NCBI GenBank assembly: GCA_029339195.1
Contig: JAPTJF010000323.1
Coordinates: forward strand, 1-64,000
Direction of reading: 5' to 3'
Length of the DNA: 64,000 nucleotides
DNA from: Micractinium sp. NFX-FRZ
Taxonomy: Eukaryota; Chlorophyta; Trebouxiophyceae; Chlorellales; Chlorellaceae
Shown here: positions 10,031-22,674 of the stretch, in pieces
Layout of the letters: the number at the start of each line of letters is the position of its first letter
Numbering within the stretch: the stretch's first letter is position 1
Made by a program: the position numbers and the translations under genes
Notes under the pieces: generated by a model
Seen by the model: the letters and a program-made list of their open reading frames with translations, nothing else
Told to the model about the DNA's origin: nothing
Database searches by the model: none

Positions 10031-13000
10031 ATGGAGTCGCAGGCCGCTCTGCTGACTGAAAGCACAGAGGACCTAGAAGCCGGCGGCGCGCTGTTGGCTG
10101 TCGACGCCCGCTCGGACGGAGCTTTGCTCAAGCTGAAGTTGTTGGCAAGCGGAGCGGTCAGCATGCAGCAGGTATTGTCGGGAATTCTCGACCAGGAATT
10201 GCATCGCGCCGCGACGCTAGGCGCCTACACGCCTCCTGCCGCCACCGCCGCCTCGTGGTCGCCACCGCCTGCCTTGGACCAGCCGCTGCTGCCCGCTGCC
10301 ACACTTGTGCAGGTGGAGGAGCAGGCTCCCTCCAGCTGTCCAGACATCATCTTGAACCTGTGCAAGCGCGATGGCGGCCTGCCCACGCTGGTGCGTTGCC
10401 GGGTTACCTGCGCAGGCTGCTCGCATCCTGCCTCCCGCAGGCACCTTGGTTCACCATGCACTCTCTCCAGGCCCCCACCTCTTCACCCCTCGCTCTCAGC
10501 AAGCCGTCCAGATGATACCTGTGGGTGCTGCCACGCGCGGCGCTCGCCTGTTGGTTGCATGGGTGCTGACCCTACTTGTCTGTGCCCCACTCTTCCCTAC
10601 CTGGGCAGATCCCGGAGGTTGACGTTGTGGGTGCTACCACCAATGGCTGTGATCTGGTCATCTGGCACGCGCCCCTGAGCGGGCAGGGCACCGAGCGCCC
10701 CCGCCGCCATGTGCGCCGCACACCCCCGGTGCAGCTCGACTCGCCCGCGGCGGCGCAGCAGGCGGCGGCGCTGCTGCGCTCTGCCTGCTGCTGGGCGGGG
10801 CGCGACAGGCCGCCCCGCCTGCTGGTGGTGATCAATCCAGTCAGCGGGGCATGCAAGTGAGTGGCAGAGTGGGTGGGGCATGCAAGCGAGTGTGCATGGT
10901 GCACTATGCGCTGCTGCCTGGCTGACCGGCTGTTGCTCTCCTGCCTGGCGAGCAGGGGGCCGAGATGCACAGTTTGTTTCGCTGCTGGCCGCTGCGTGCA
11001 TTGAATGGCTGTGCCTGGCTGCCCAGCTGTCCCGCCCAGCGCGTGCTGCCAGCAGGCACCTGCATGCCGCCATCACCACCCGTTCTGCTCTGCGCCTGGT
11101 TTTATCTATGCCCGCCTCTTTTGCCCATGCTCCCGAAGGGGCCCTGCCACCTACGAGAAGCAGGTGCAGCCTGTCCTGGAGGCTGCAGGCTGCCAGGTGG
11201 AGACACATGTGACAAAGTCGCGCGGGCATGCCACAGGTGCGGCGCCTCAGGAGGCAGCGTCAGCGGGCGGGAGGGCGGGCTGCCTCGGGCTGCAGAAAGC
11301 TGTGCCGCAGCAACGGTGGTGGCGGCTGGAATGGGGGCAAAGCGGTGGTGTGGCCCCATGCCCACCGTCTGGGCTGGTGCCCGCCTGCTTCCTGCTGCCG
11401 CGTCCCTCAGTGCTCCTCCCTGCCAACCAGGGTTTCTGGCGCCCTCCCCGTGCATGCAGAGCTGGTGCACAGCATGGACCCGTCCAGCTTTGATGCGATC
11501 CTGGCCTTCGGAGGCGACGGCACCACGCATGAAGTGCTGCAGGTGGGCGGAGGCTGGGCCATCCAGCTGGCGCAACACCCATGTGCCAGATGCAGGCGGG
11601 GCGCCAGGCATTGGCAGGGGCCAGTATCCCCCCCCCCCCCCCACAGAGGGCTCGCACTCCTGCGCGCCTGACACCTCCGGTCCTCCTTCCTTCCCCACAC
11701 TCCCCAGGGCTTGCTGAGCCGGCCAGATTGGGACGCAGCGCGCGGCACGCCGGTGGCACAGGTGCCCTGTGGCACCGGCAACGCTCTGGCTGCCTCCACA
11801 GGGCTTTGGAGCGTGGAGGCTGCTGTGCATGCTGTGATCAAGGGGCAGCACAGCGCATTTGACATTGCATCAGGTGGGTGGGTGGCACCAGCGCGGTGCT
11901 CTGTTGGCTGTGGCAGCCACGGGCAAATCAAATGAGTTCCTCATGCTGTGCTGCGCGCTGTGCTTTGCCTCTCAGCCTCCTCTTCTGGCTGGAACATGCT
12001 TTACCTTGCTGCATGTCGTTAGCTTGCTGACATGCAGCCACTGGTTCCTGCTGTGCTTCGCCGCATTTCTGTATGTTCTGCAAGTCACAGCGTCGGCTCC
12101 CCTCAGGAATGCAATCTCAAGACTGTTCCTCCCTCCAGCATTGCCCCTCCCACCCCCTCCCTCCGCACTTTATTCCTCCCTCCGTGCAGTGCTGCACCAC
12201 TCGCCGCCGCGCCGCTGCTTCTGCTTCCTCAGCCTCTGCTACGGCCTCATCAGCAAGTAAGTGGGTCAAACAAGAACCACACTCACCAGCGTGACTTTTT
12301 TTCGATGTGAGCACGCGTCTGAGCAAACACCCTGTGCCACCCTGCCCCTGGCTCCCGCCCCCTGCAGCCTGGACATTGGCACCGAGCATCTGAGGTGAGG
12401 TTCGGGGATGGGCACACACCCAATCGGCTTGCGATGTTGCGGAGAGGAACGAAGGGTTGTCCGTCTCAAAGCGCGTCGCAGCTGTTCCGCTGCTGCTGCG
12501 CTGCTTCACCTGCTGCCAGGCTTCATCTGCTGCCAGCCTGCACATCTCTCGTGTCGCAGGTACCTGGGAGACACCCGGTTTGTGCTGGGAGCGCTTCACC
12601 ACATCATGCTGCAGAAGAAGCACACAGTGCGAGTCGCGCTCCTCGAGCCAGAGGCGGCAGCAGCAGCGGCGGCGTCATCTGCGGCAGCAGCAGGGAAAGG
12701 CGTGGCGGCGCTGGCAGACCAGCAGCAACAGCAGGACGAGCGGGCGGCAGGGCTTGCGGCAGCGGCGGCATTTGAGGGGCCGCCTGTGCAGAACCTGGCG
12801 GCCTTCCAGCAGTTTGCGGGTGGGTTGGGCGCAGGGGTGCTGTGCACAGGCAGCCGTTGCAGGGCAGCTGCCTGCACAGTGGCTGCCAGCATGCCAGCCC
12901 AGCAAGGCATGCCTGCGTCTCGCTGCCCGCACATCCCATTCTGGCCCTCCTGCTTACCTTCCCCCAGCTGACCATCCCCCCGCACGGCCTGCGCCCCTTC

Positions 13001-14307
13001 CATGGTGCCCTCCCCACCTGGCGGCTTGACCTGCTGCAGCCCAGCAGCTGCCGGCTGGCTGGCAGCAGCTGCCCGAGTCGGATGTCACGCTGTTTGCAGC
13101 CTGCAACCTGCCCCGGCTCGATATGGTGAGGGGATGGGTGCTTGACGGGGCGGCGGGGCAAAGAGAGCAGGGCTGGCTGGGCGGGGGAGTGCGGGGTGGG
13201 GGGTTGAGGTCGGGGGTTGAGGTCCCAATGTCGCTCAGTATCATTGCTGGCTTGCTGCGCTGTGCTGTGCCATGCTGTGCCTGGCCCTGAATATCTGCTT
13301 GGGGCGTGCGCCTAGCGGTGTGGTACGGTGCAACCAGCCGGCTCAGAGGCCAAACATTCCACATCAATTGCACTGCCCCCCATGTATGTTCGTCTCATGC
13401 AGAACTTCCACATTGCTCCAGACGCAAGGTTGGACAGCGGTGAGGGGGGGATGGTGCCAGGGCACAGGGGGGTGCGCGGAGGCCGGCAGGAAGGCAGGCA
13501 GCGGGTAGGCTGCTTGCCGAGAGGGCAGGAAAAGCCCATTACCGCACCTCAAGCCACTCCAACCTGCGGATGCAGGTGGTGGCGCGCCTACAGCACTCCT
13601 GCCAACCTCCCCCGCCTCACCCCAACATCCTCCCTGTACCAACCCTGGGCCCTATCACTCCTTCCCCTCCCCCGCAGGCCACTTCAACCTGCTGTTCAAC
13701 TCCCCCAGCACCCGCCTGCACGAGCTCAAGGTGCTGCTTGCCAGCGAGCAGGGGCAGCACATGCACCTGGTGCAGCAGCGGCGGGTGGCGGCGCTGGCGC
13801 TGGAGCCGCGCAGCACAGGTGCGGGGCCGGCGGCGTGCCCGTGCGCTGCTGTGCCTGCTGTGCTGCGCCTAATCTCATGCAGGCGCAGCAGCGGCGGCAG
13901 CTCTGGATCAGGACCCGTCAGCACTGGTGTGCTTTGGAGTGCTTGGATCAGGACTAGCTGTGTTGTACAACGTGCGCTGCACTGCCTGTACCTCCCCTGC
14001 CGTGCCTTTGCCATGCCAGGGCTGCTGCCACCACGGCCTGGCAGGTTCCTTCGCCTCTCTCAGCCCCTGCCTCGCAAGGCCGGTGCAGTGCCCGCTGCTG
14101 CAGCATGACAGGCCTGGCATGCCTGCATGGGCTTGACGCTGCACCCGTCGCTGCCCTTCTGCCCCCCGCCCTGCCCCGCATGCAGGCACCTGGGTGGTTG
14201 TGGATGGGGAGGAGGTGCCCTACGCCCCAGTCTTCCTGGAGGTGCACCCTGGCCTGTGCCGTGCCATCGTGGCACCCGCCTCGGCAGACGGCAATACCCG
14301 CAATTGA
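10031..14307 (+). CDS. Sphingosine kinase / diacylglycerol-kinase-family lipid kinase
   Basis: Exons 10031-10390, 10609-10856, 11139-11236, 11460-11542, 11708-11873, 12190-12256, 12368-12394, 12560-12819, 13040-13125, 13403-13439, 13678-13818, 14186-14307; 564 aa, phases consistent. It should phosphorylate a sphingoid long-chain base with ATP. The conserved DAGK-catalytic series is present in order: RLLVVINPVSG (residues ~195), the ATP-site FGGDGTTHEVLQ (~255), PCGTGNALAAS (~280) and SLCYGLISNLDIGTE...LGDTRFVLG (~330-350), then a C-terminal sphingosine-kinase half with HFNLLFNS and a final WVVVDGEEVPYAPVFLEVHPGL segment typical of SphK/ceramide kinases. An Ala/Gln-rich insert (~375-410) interrupts the conserved half. 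No transmembrane segment or transit peptide is evident. A possible extra in-frame intron (10172-10312) cannot be excluded. Substrate, long-chain base or ceramide, is inferred. Confidence 0.92.
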
Positions 14308-15025
14308 AGCGCTGGCTACCGGCAGGGGGGCAGACATGTATTGCACACAGGCACCACGGCATGCTGTTCCTCTATCTACGCAGGGCTTGATGCCCCACCA
14401 TCGGCATGGCATGCAACAGCGCAGCATGCTGGCAGCAACTGGTGTGCATCGTAAGGCGACGCATTCACTGGGTGTACCATAGGAATTAGGTGATCTCCGA
14501 TGGGTCACATTGGGTAGCATGCGCAGCAGCCCTCCCAAGCCCTTGCTCCCAAGCCTTGTGAAGAGCACAGGCCTGCGCATCCCGGGTCACGAAGTGGAAG
14601 GAAGGCCACCGAGGGCCCTATGCCGCATTGTCCTACTTTTGCTTGTGAGCAGTATCTTCCATGGCGCCGCATAGCGGCGGCTGCCGAGGAAGCTGGCGGG
14701 GGTGCTGGCGGGGCAGGCCCTAGGGGGTGCCCGCTTCATGGGGATCTGTTTGTGGCGATCTGCACCGCGCTTGCGATCACGAATGGACGCATACACAGCA
14801 TCAAGGAGTGGATGGTGACCTGTTCATCAGTCTCCACTCAAGAGCAGGACCGCCTTTGGGTACGAGGCGCTCCACGTCTTGCTAGCGCCCCCACCGGCTT
14901 CCACACTATTTCTTACGGACATCTGTAGAGGGAGGCCACTTCCAAACCCGTCAGAGCGGAAACCTACCGATGCCCGGCCCGGCAGCCCGTGCCAGTTGCC
15001 AGTGAAGGACTGCCAACACCCGAAG
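14308..15025. other. Intergenic, 718 bp
   Basis: Lies between the lipid kinase stop and the receptor kinase start. Short overlapping open frames on both strands have no splice support or recognisable motif, so I call no gene. Confidence 0.5.
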
Positions 15026-18000
15026 ATGTGGCTTCTGCATGCTCTGTTGGTGGCGCTGGTGTTGGCGGGACCGGCCGAGGCGCTCACACCCGCTGAAGAG
15101 GGTGAGCCGCCCTTTGCTGCTGCAGGAAGCTGCGCTTGCTAGCCTAGTGACTCGTTGGGCATGGCTAGCTTAGTGCATGCTTCCGCAGCCTGCAAGCAAC
15201 ATTTGGCGGAAGCGGCGGTGGCGGCGGCACCCAACGCCCTTCGCACCCCGGCGCCGACCCCTGTCCCCTTGGCCTTGCCTGTGCAGCCAAGGTGCTCTTA
15301 GACGTTAGCGGGGCATGGAGCAACTGGGACACAGCTCTCAACAAAACTGAGTGCGGCACAGCAGGCGCGGCATGGAACCGCTCCTCGCCGCCCTGCGGCA
15401 GCAGCAGCAGCGGCGGCGCCTCCGTGCCGCCCTGGCGGGGCATCACGTGCAGCGAGGCCGGCCAAATCATACAGCTGTGAGCCTGGGACGGGGTGAGAGT
15501 GGCAGGCTGCCGTGGTGGGGCAGGCGGCAGGCTTGTGTGCGCAGATCCCCATCTCTCTTCGGCAGATCTCTGCAAAACCCAGTACCGTGGGCATGCATGC
15601 CCCACCCAGCTCCCGCGTCATTTTACACGAGCGTGAGCACCCATCTCTCTGCCCGCGCCCGCCTTGGTGCAGAGTTCTCTCGCAGTGCGGCCTGCGCGGC
15701 ACGCTGCCGCCCGCCCTGGCATCCCTGGCCAGCCTGGCCACGTTGGACCTCTCGTGGAATGAGCTGACGGGCGGCATACCATCAGAGTACACAGCCATCG
15801 GCGCCTTTGGCTCGCTGGCAACCCTGCAGCTGGGTGCGCTCCAAAGCATGCCCCATGTGTGCACACTGTCGACGCGTCCAATCCCTGCCCCTCTCAGAAT
15901 GGCGGTGCAGCGCCCGCTCATCCCCCTCCCGGCACTAAAGCACGTTGTATCATTTGTATAACTGCACTTCCCTGCCAGCACACTGCGCCAGGCTTTCCCC
16001 AGCACCGCGCGCCTGTGGTGCTGTGCCTGCCGCCGCGCCCCCGCCCGCCCACGCCCCCCAGTGCGCTACCAACTGCTGCCGTGCCGGTTCTGCCGCGTAC
16101 CCCCCGCACATTCACCTTGGCTCCCACTCACGCCGCCCGCCCCTCGCCCGCCGGCCCCACCTGCAGCCCGCAACAACTTGACGGGCGGGCTGGATGACTT
16201 CACACCCAAAGTGGGCGGCTTCATCGCCTCCCTCGCCTTGAACGTCTCCCACAACCAGCTCAACCAGAGCACCATCCCGGGGGAGTGGTACTCCAACTCG
16301 CTGCAGCTGCTGGACTTGAGCTGGAACAACATCTCAGGTAGGCTCTCTTTCTCTGTCAACTTGTATAACAAATGAACCGTGCTCCTCGTCAATCATGCCT
16401 TGTGTGCGATGGAGACCCCATGAGCAGTGGAGGGCGGCACTGCAAAGCGGCAATGCGGGAAGCCAGGCAGTGGTATACGAGGAGGAGTGCAGGGCGGCTG
16501 CCGTGCCGGCACCCGCCCGCCGTGCCTCATCGTGGCCTGACGCCGCCACGCCACTGGCGCTGCCTGGCCACCCTGCCATGCCGCTCGCTCCCACTTGTTG
16601 CAGGCACGCTCCCCCTCCAGTGGGGACTGCCCAGGGAGGGCCACGAGGCGCAGTACCCATCCGGCCTGCCCAGCCTGGCCCGCCTGGCGCTCGAGGGGAA
16701 CAACATCTCAGGCAAGCGTGCCGGGCAGGCAGGAAGGGGCTGGGGGTGCGCCTGGCTGGCCTTGTCGGGTCTAGTGCTGGGAGCAACACCTGGCACACAT
16801 GTGCAAGGCGGGAAAGGGCGGGCAGGCGGGCAGGCAGGCAGTGTAACCAGTTTGCCCTGGTGCCTGCCTGCCCGCCCCTCGCCCCACACCACAAGCCTTA
16901 ACTTCCTCATCCGTGGAATGTCTCCTGAATCGCATGCTCTGTCCTGCCCCATCTAATCTCCTGCTCCCCCTCTTCTCCTCCCCCCCACCCCACCAACTCA
17001 ACAGGCCCCGCCGAGCCCTGGCCCGGCGGCGGCGCCTCCGTCTTCGCCCCCACCTTCTTGTGCACTGCGCGGCCGGGTAACCCGTTGCTCGTCCCGCCCA
17101 CCCGCCCGCCTGCCGACGGCAGCAGCGGAGGGCTGTCGGGCGGCGCAATCGCCGGCATTGTCGTGGGCAGCGTGGCGGCGGCGGCCGCGCTGGCAGCTGC
17201 AGGCATCGTGCTCGCGCGGCGGCGGCGCGCGGCGACGGCCGTGGGCGCCGGCGCCCCCGCCAGCGGCAAGGGCACCAGCGAGCTGGAGGAGGACAAGGGG
17301 TCTCTTGACTACAGCCTGACCCAGGGGCGCAGCAGCGCACACGGCGGCGGTGGCGGGCAGGGCTCTGCAGCACGCTCCAGCCTGGCACCCTCTGACTTCA
17401 TCCCCTCGGGCGGCCTCACTGACAGCCTGCGCTCGTCGCCGTTTGCGGCGCACGGTTACAGCTCGGCGGGCGGGAGCTCCCTGGCTCCAGAAACCGACCC
17501 CAGGCAGCTTCCCAACGACTGGAACATGGGTGAGGCGTGAGACGGAGGCGTTGGGGCAAGGGGCATGCAGGCGGGCGCGGTGGGGAGGGGCAGGCAGGCA
17601 GGCGCGAGGGCAGGGTAGGGGCGGGGGGGCGGGGGCAGCGCCCGCCTGCCTGATTTACCACGGAACATTCTAACACTCAAACCACGTGACCCTTCCATCG
17701 TGCAGTGGAATTTTCACAGCTGGAGCTGGCGGGCACGCTGGGCAAGGGTTCCTTTGGCACCGTGGTGCTGGCACGGTACTGCCAAACCACGGGTGAGTGT
17801 GCGGGCCGAGCCCTCCTCCCTGCCCTCAGCCTCAGCCGCAAAGCCGCCAGTGCTGGCAAGAAGGTGCTGCGACAGCAGCTGTGGCGGCGGCGGTGGCTGC
17901 CGCTGCTCCTGCTGGCGCCGCTGCAAAGGCAGCTGGTGCAGAGCGCGCGTGCCCGCCTGCCCTTCACACTACCTGCCCGCCCCACCTTCCTCCCGCCCAA

Positions 18001-21000
18001 CCCAAACTAGCCCCTAAACTTGCCGCAACTGTGTCGAGAAGGAACAATGAACACCACGCTTACAGGTGCATGCCACATGTCTTTAACACGACCAAGCACA
18101 CCTACCCCTCCCATGCAGTTGCCGTCAAGATGCTGGGAGGCGACAAGGCACCCGGCGCCACCGACAGCCTGCACCACCGCTCCACAGTGCGCGAGCTGGG
18201 CAAGGAGGTGGCGGTCATGTCGAAGCTGCGCCACACAAACGGTGAGGCACGGTACTGCAGGCGGCAGCCTATGGGCTGGTACTGCAGGTTGGGCAGTGCA
18301 GGTGGTGGTAGCATGCTCATGAGCTGGGCAAGGAGGTGGCGGTCCGGTCCCGAGCTGCGGCGCTCTAGTACTTGTGGGCGGCACCGCTGCTGCCGGGGGA
18401 CTAGGACAATGCGGCGAGCAGTCCAGGGCTTCCCCAGCCCGCACTGTGCAGGCGCGTGGTTTGCCTTTCATCCCCTCCCTGCCCCTTGCCCCTCGTGCCG
18501 CCTGCAGTGTGCCTCTACATGGGCGCCTGCCTGGCGCCGCCCTGCCTGGTGATGGAGCACTGCTGCCGCGGCTCGCTCGACCTCCTGCTCTCACAGGGGC
18601 TGCGCGACCCGCAGGTGCGTGGTGTGTGTGTGGGACAGGTGGCGCTCCGCCCCAAACAGTCTGAGGGCCGAGGGGAGCATGTGTGGGTCGGGGTGCGGGG
18701 CTAGGAGGGGTATGCACACGGTGGCGTTGGAAGGCAATGGATTTTCGCTTACTGTCAATGAACATTGGGACAGTCGCGGGCAATGCGGGGAGGAAGTGAT
18801 GCCGCAGGGGATGCAGCCGATGTTGAAAGAGGGAGGGCCGTTCGGTTGCCAGGCACGAGTGGGGCCTCTGCTGCTGCATTGCCTGGCAGTGCACCGGATG
18901 CAAGTCCAGCGCTGCTGCCCATCCCCCTATCCCGCCGCCCCTCGTCTGCCCGCCGAGCCCCGCAGTTTGCGCGCCACCTGCGCTGGCCCCGCCTGCTGAG
19001 CATCCTGACGGGCGCGGCACGCGGCATGCTGTACCTGCACACCCGCCAGCCGCCTGTGTACCACCGCGACCTCAAATCCGCAAACCTGCTGGTCAACGCT
19101 GCCTGGCAGGCCAAGGTGCGCCCCGCTGCGCTACCCTGCCTTGCGGGGCCGTGCATCACGTTGAAGCCGCTGCTGTGTACAGGTGCCACACGCCCGGCCC
19201 CTGCTGCTGCACCAAGCATGTGGCATGTCCAGGCTGGCCGCCTTTCCTTGCAGCACCCCAGCCAGTCCCCGCACCCCTGGTGACTTAGCGCCTGCCCCCC
19301 TGCCCCTCTCCCACCCTCCCATGTGCAGATTTGTGACTTCAACCTGAGCAAGCTGCTGGATGCATCCGACTTTATGAGCACGCAGTGCATCCAGAACCCA
19401 CGGTGAGCTTAGAAGCTGTGTAGAAGCTGCCCTAGCTGACCTGGCATGCCTGCCCCCCTTCAAGCCAACATGGCTGCGCTTGGAGCGGGTAGGCTGCCGT
19501 ACAGTGTGTGTCCCGCCCATCATGCATCAAGCCGCCCTGTCCTGGCCAACCAGTGTGCCAGGCAGGAGACTGCGGCATGCTTCCGCCAGCGCGGTGCTGC
19601 TGCTGCCTTGAAGCGGGCATGCCTCTTGAGGGGGTTGCCAACTGCGTCTGCTCCTCCCGCGCTCCATGCCGTTCAGTTGGCTGGCGCCCGAGGTGCTCGC
19701 GGGCCAGACCGGCGGGCTCCCTGCAGGTAGGTGCTGCGCTGTGCTGCGCTGTGGCTGCCATGCTGTGGCCATGCTGTGCGGTGGCCTTGTTGCGCTGTGC
19801 TGTGCTCGCCAGCCGGCCAGACCTGCGGGCTGCCTGCCATGGGTGGGTGGCCGCCAGCGTGTGTGCCGCAACGCTGCTTTCACCTGCACCTGCACACCTG
19901 CCGCAGCCTGCCCGCCACGCTGGCACCCAGTCCTTCCCCCCACCGTGCCCCGCCCGGCCCTCCCCCGAACCCCCTCCCATCCTCACAGATGTGTACGCTT
20001 TTGGCACCGTGCTGTACGAGTGCATGACGTGGCGAGCGCCCTTTGAGGGCGTCAACCCTTACCAGGTCGGTATGGGGCGCCTGCCGGGGCAGGCCAGGAC
20101 GGCCCCTCCGCCTTGCGCTCACACACAGCTTTTGTCATGCATTTGCTGTGCAGCTGCACCTGACCCTCACTCCTGCTGCTGCGGCTCCCAACCATGCTCC
20201 CTCGTCACCCACCGCTGTGTGCAGATCATCAGCATTGTGCTGGAGGCCCCCCGCGGCTCCGGCCTGGCGGTACCGCCACCTGAGGGCCTGCCAGCTGGCA
20301 AGCTGTGGCAGTACGACGCATTCGTAGAGCTCATGCAGGTGCAGGTCGAGTGGCAGTGGGCAGGGCGGGCGGGGAGGGAAGTCAACGAGGTGGTTGGTCG
20401 GGGCGAATGCAAGCTGCGGCAGAATGGGGCCGTGGATGCCGCTGGTGCATGCAGACTCACAAACAGCTCACAAGCAGGTCCATGCGCACTTGTGATGCCC
20501 CGGGGTGCATAGGATGTGATGTTTTAGCTCCCCCAGGGGTATGCTCCCACCCGTTCTCAGCATGCCACGTGTTGTGCCTCCCCGTGGTGGCAGGCGTGCT
20601 GGGAGCGTGATCCAGCTCAGCGCCCCACGTTTGCTGACGTGGCAGAGCGGCTGCGGGTCATCATGCAGACGGGTGGGTGGGTGGGGCCGGTGTTTGGGCG
20701 GTGCACATCCCTTTGCTGGGTGGCAACGCTGGGTGGTGTGCGGCCGCTGCCACGGGTAACACCTTTGCAACTTGGCAGCACGCGCGGGTGGGTGGCGCGC
20801 AAAGGGCACCCAGGCAGAAAGGAGCGCAGCCGTGCGCGCACGCTGTCTCCCTCGTCTGCCCCCTCCCCCACGCACACGCCCATGCCTACCCTCTGCCCTG
20901 GTACTGGGTGAGGCCGGCTGGCAGCAGCCCTCCAAGTGCCCCAGGCTGATGCCCAAGGTTCCCGAACCTCACACCTTTTGGGTGGGCACTGCCCCCCTGC

Positions 21001-21389
21001 TGCTGCTCCTTGCAGAGATGCGGCAGGCTGGCAGCAGCCCGGTGGGAAGCAAGGACGCCTCTGCCAGCCCCTCGCCCCACCTGACAGCCCAGCCGCCGGC
21101 GCCCGCCACAGCAGCCTCCCCGTCAGTGCCCGCTGCAGCCGCAGCGGCAGTGGCAGCAGCAGCAGCCGAGGCGCCCCCTGCGGCCGCTGCAGGCGTGCCC
21201 TCTGCTCAGCAGCAGGAGGCAGCACCGGCTGGGCCTGGTGCGCTGCCGGCTGTGGGCCTGGCTGCGCCGCATGGCAGCGGCGACAGCGGGAGGTCTTTGG
21301 AGGAAGCGACCAAGGCGGTCAGCCAGGCATTCGAGGGGGCGATCAGGGGCAGCGGCAGCTCCCCCGGCATGAGCAGGTCACCTGGGTAG
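15026..21389 (+). CDS. LRR receptor-like protein kinase (TKL type, DFN instead of DFG)
   Basis: Exons 15026-15101, 15287-15476, 15673-15833, 16167-16337, 16604-16711 (GC donor), 17005-17529, 17706-17792, 18119-18241, 18508-18614, 18966-19115, 19329-19402, 19677-19726, 19989-20065, 20225-20338, 20594-20672, 21016-21389; 821 aa. Signal peptide WLLHALLVALVLAGPAEA, an LRR N-terminal cap (PPWRGITCSEAG), about four LRRs (LATLDLSWNELTGGIP, LQLLDLSWNNIS, LARLALEGNNIS), one membrane span (IAGIVVGSVAAAAALAAAGIV) followed by RRRR, and a cytosolic kinase. Kinase landmarks: GKGSFGTVV, VAVK, HRDLKSANLL, CDFNLSK, WLAPEVLAG, DVYAFGTVLYE and RPTFADV. All key residues are present except that the DFG glycine is Asn. 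The tail is Ala/Ser/Pro-rich. It probably senses an extracellular ligand and signals by Ser/Thr phosphorylation; ligand unknown. Confidence 0.92.
18192..18358 (+). repeat. Duplicated exon tail inside kinase intron
   Basis: 24 bases of exon 8 (GAGCTGGGCAAGGAGGTGGC and 4 more, from 18192) recur perfectly from 18320 in the following intron, with looser similarity continuing to CGAGCTGCG. Confidence 0.85.
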
Positions 21390-22674
21390 AGCTGGATAAA
21401 CCTGTGTTCGGGAGATGATGTGGCATGGTCTGGCAATCGCCTTGCAGCCGGCTGCCCATGGGCCAGTGCTTGGAAGCGAGCCCCGAACCCACGTGACGTT
21501 CCTTTATTATATTTCTTCAAGCCTGCTCTCTTCTCATCCCTGCCCGCTTCAAGATTCACGGCTGCAGGCGCCAGCGGTGCCTGGAGCTGTCAGGCCCCCT
21601 CCTCATCTTTCCTATTCCATCCCACCCGGTTCTCCTCCTCACATCGTAGCTTATTATTGCTGTACTACCTCAGGCAATGACACGCAGCTCAGTATTATGC
21701 CACACGATTGAACCACACACCCTGTCTTATTGTTGCCTTTCACGGCACCTAGCTTCTTGCCTGTGGCACCTCATGCAGCAGGCTCATTGCACTCTAATCT
21801 TCCATCAACCAAGGCAACTGTATTAACACATACCCTGCCACCCACCCCCATCATCCCACACGCACACAGTCACACACACGCGCCCTCCACTTTGGGCGGA
21901 GTGGTTTTAAAAAGACGTCACACTGGTGTTATGAACACGGTGCACTCGCAGCACCGGATTGTTTTTTGACCCTTGCCGTCTCTCGCGCCGAGAGGCTGAG
22001 TGACTTCAACAAGATGTGAACGCTAGTGGCTGGGGGCTGTGTTTCAGTGGGAACTCGTTGCAATGCAGCCCCACGTTTCCACCATTGATTTCTTCCCTTA
22101 CAAGATTTGATCAGGTTGGATGCGGTGGAGCACGTCCCGACTCGCAGCAAACGGCAGAGGCCGGGTGGCTGCTTGCAGATGGTTATGTGAGTTGGAGTGT
22201 GAAGCAGGCAGTGGGGTGTGAAGCGGGCGGTGAGAGGCAGCATTGGACATGCAGGGAGGGATGGGGCTGAAAGAACTGCAACTGACATGTGAGGCTTGTT
22301 GGCACGGAGGGGTCGTGCCCATGGGAGGCGAGTGAGGTGGCATTTGTGAGGGAGGGCCGCCAAAAGGGCAGGCTTTGACTGTTGAGGGCTGCCATGGGGG
22401 GAGGGGTGATGGGAGGTAGGGCTGGTACTAATCTTCAGTGCTACTACAAAACTGGGGAGGGATACATTGAAGGTCCGCTTCATTCGTCGCTGGCCAGACG
22501 TGCCTGTGCACGGGGGCTGCGCTGTGCTGCGCTGTGCTTTCCTGACCTGTGTGTGCTAGATGCGCAAGGGCGGCAGCCTGGGCCCGGGGCTGCTGCTGCC
22601 GGGGAGGCAGAATGCCAGCAGCATAGCATGGCTGAGTGCACAGCTGCCAGGGGCGCTACCAGCCATCGGAGCAG
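21390..22674. other. Intergenic between convergent genes, 1285 bp
   Basis: The receptor kinase and the minus-strand E2 gene converge here, so it should hold two 3' UTRs. The stretch 21640-21960 is clearly more AT-rich than its surroundings and includes TTTTAAAAAGACGTCAC near 21904. A GCTGTGCTGC tract lies near 22520. No gene recognised. Confidence 0.5.

Noticed and set aside
18007..19020. 337-codon minus-strand open frame
   Set aside because: Lies opposite receptor-kinase exons and introns; typical antisense shadow in GC-rich coding DNA.
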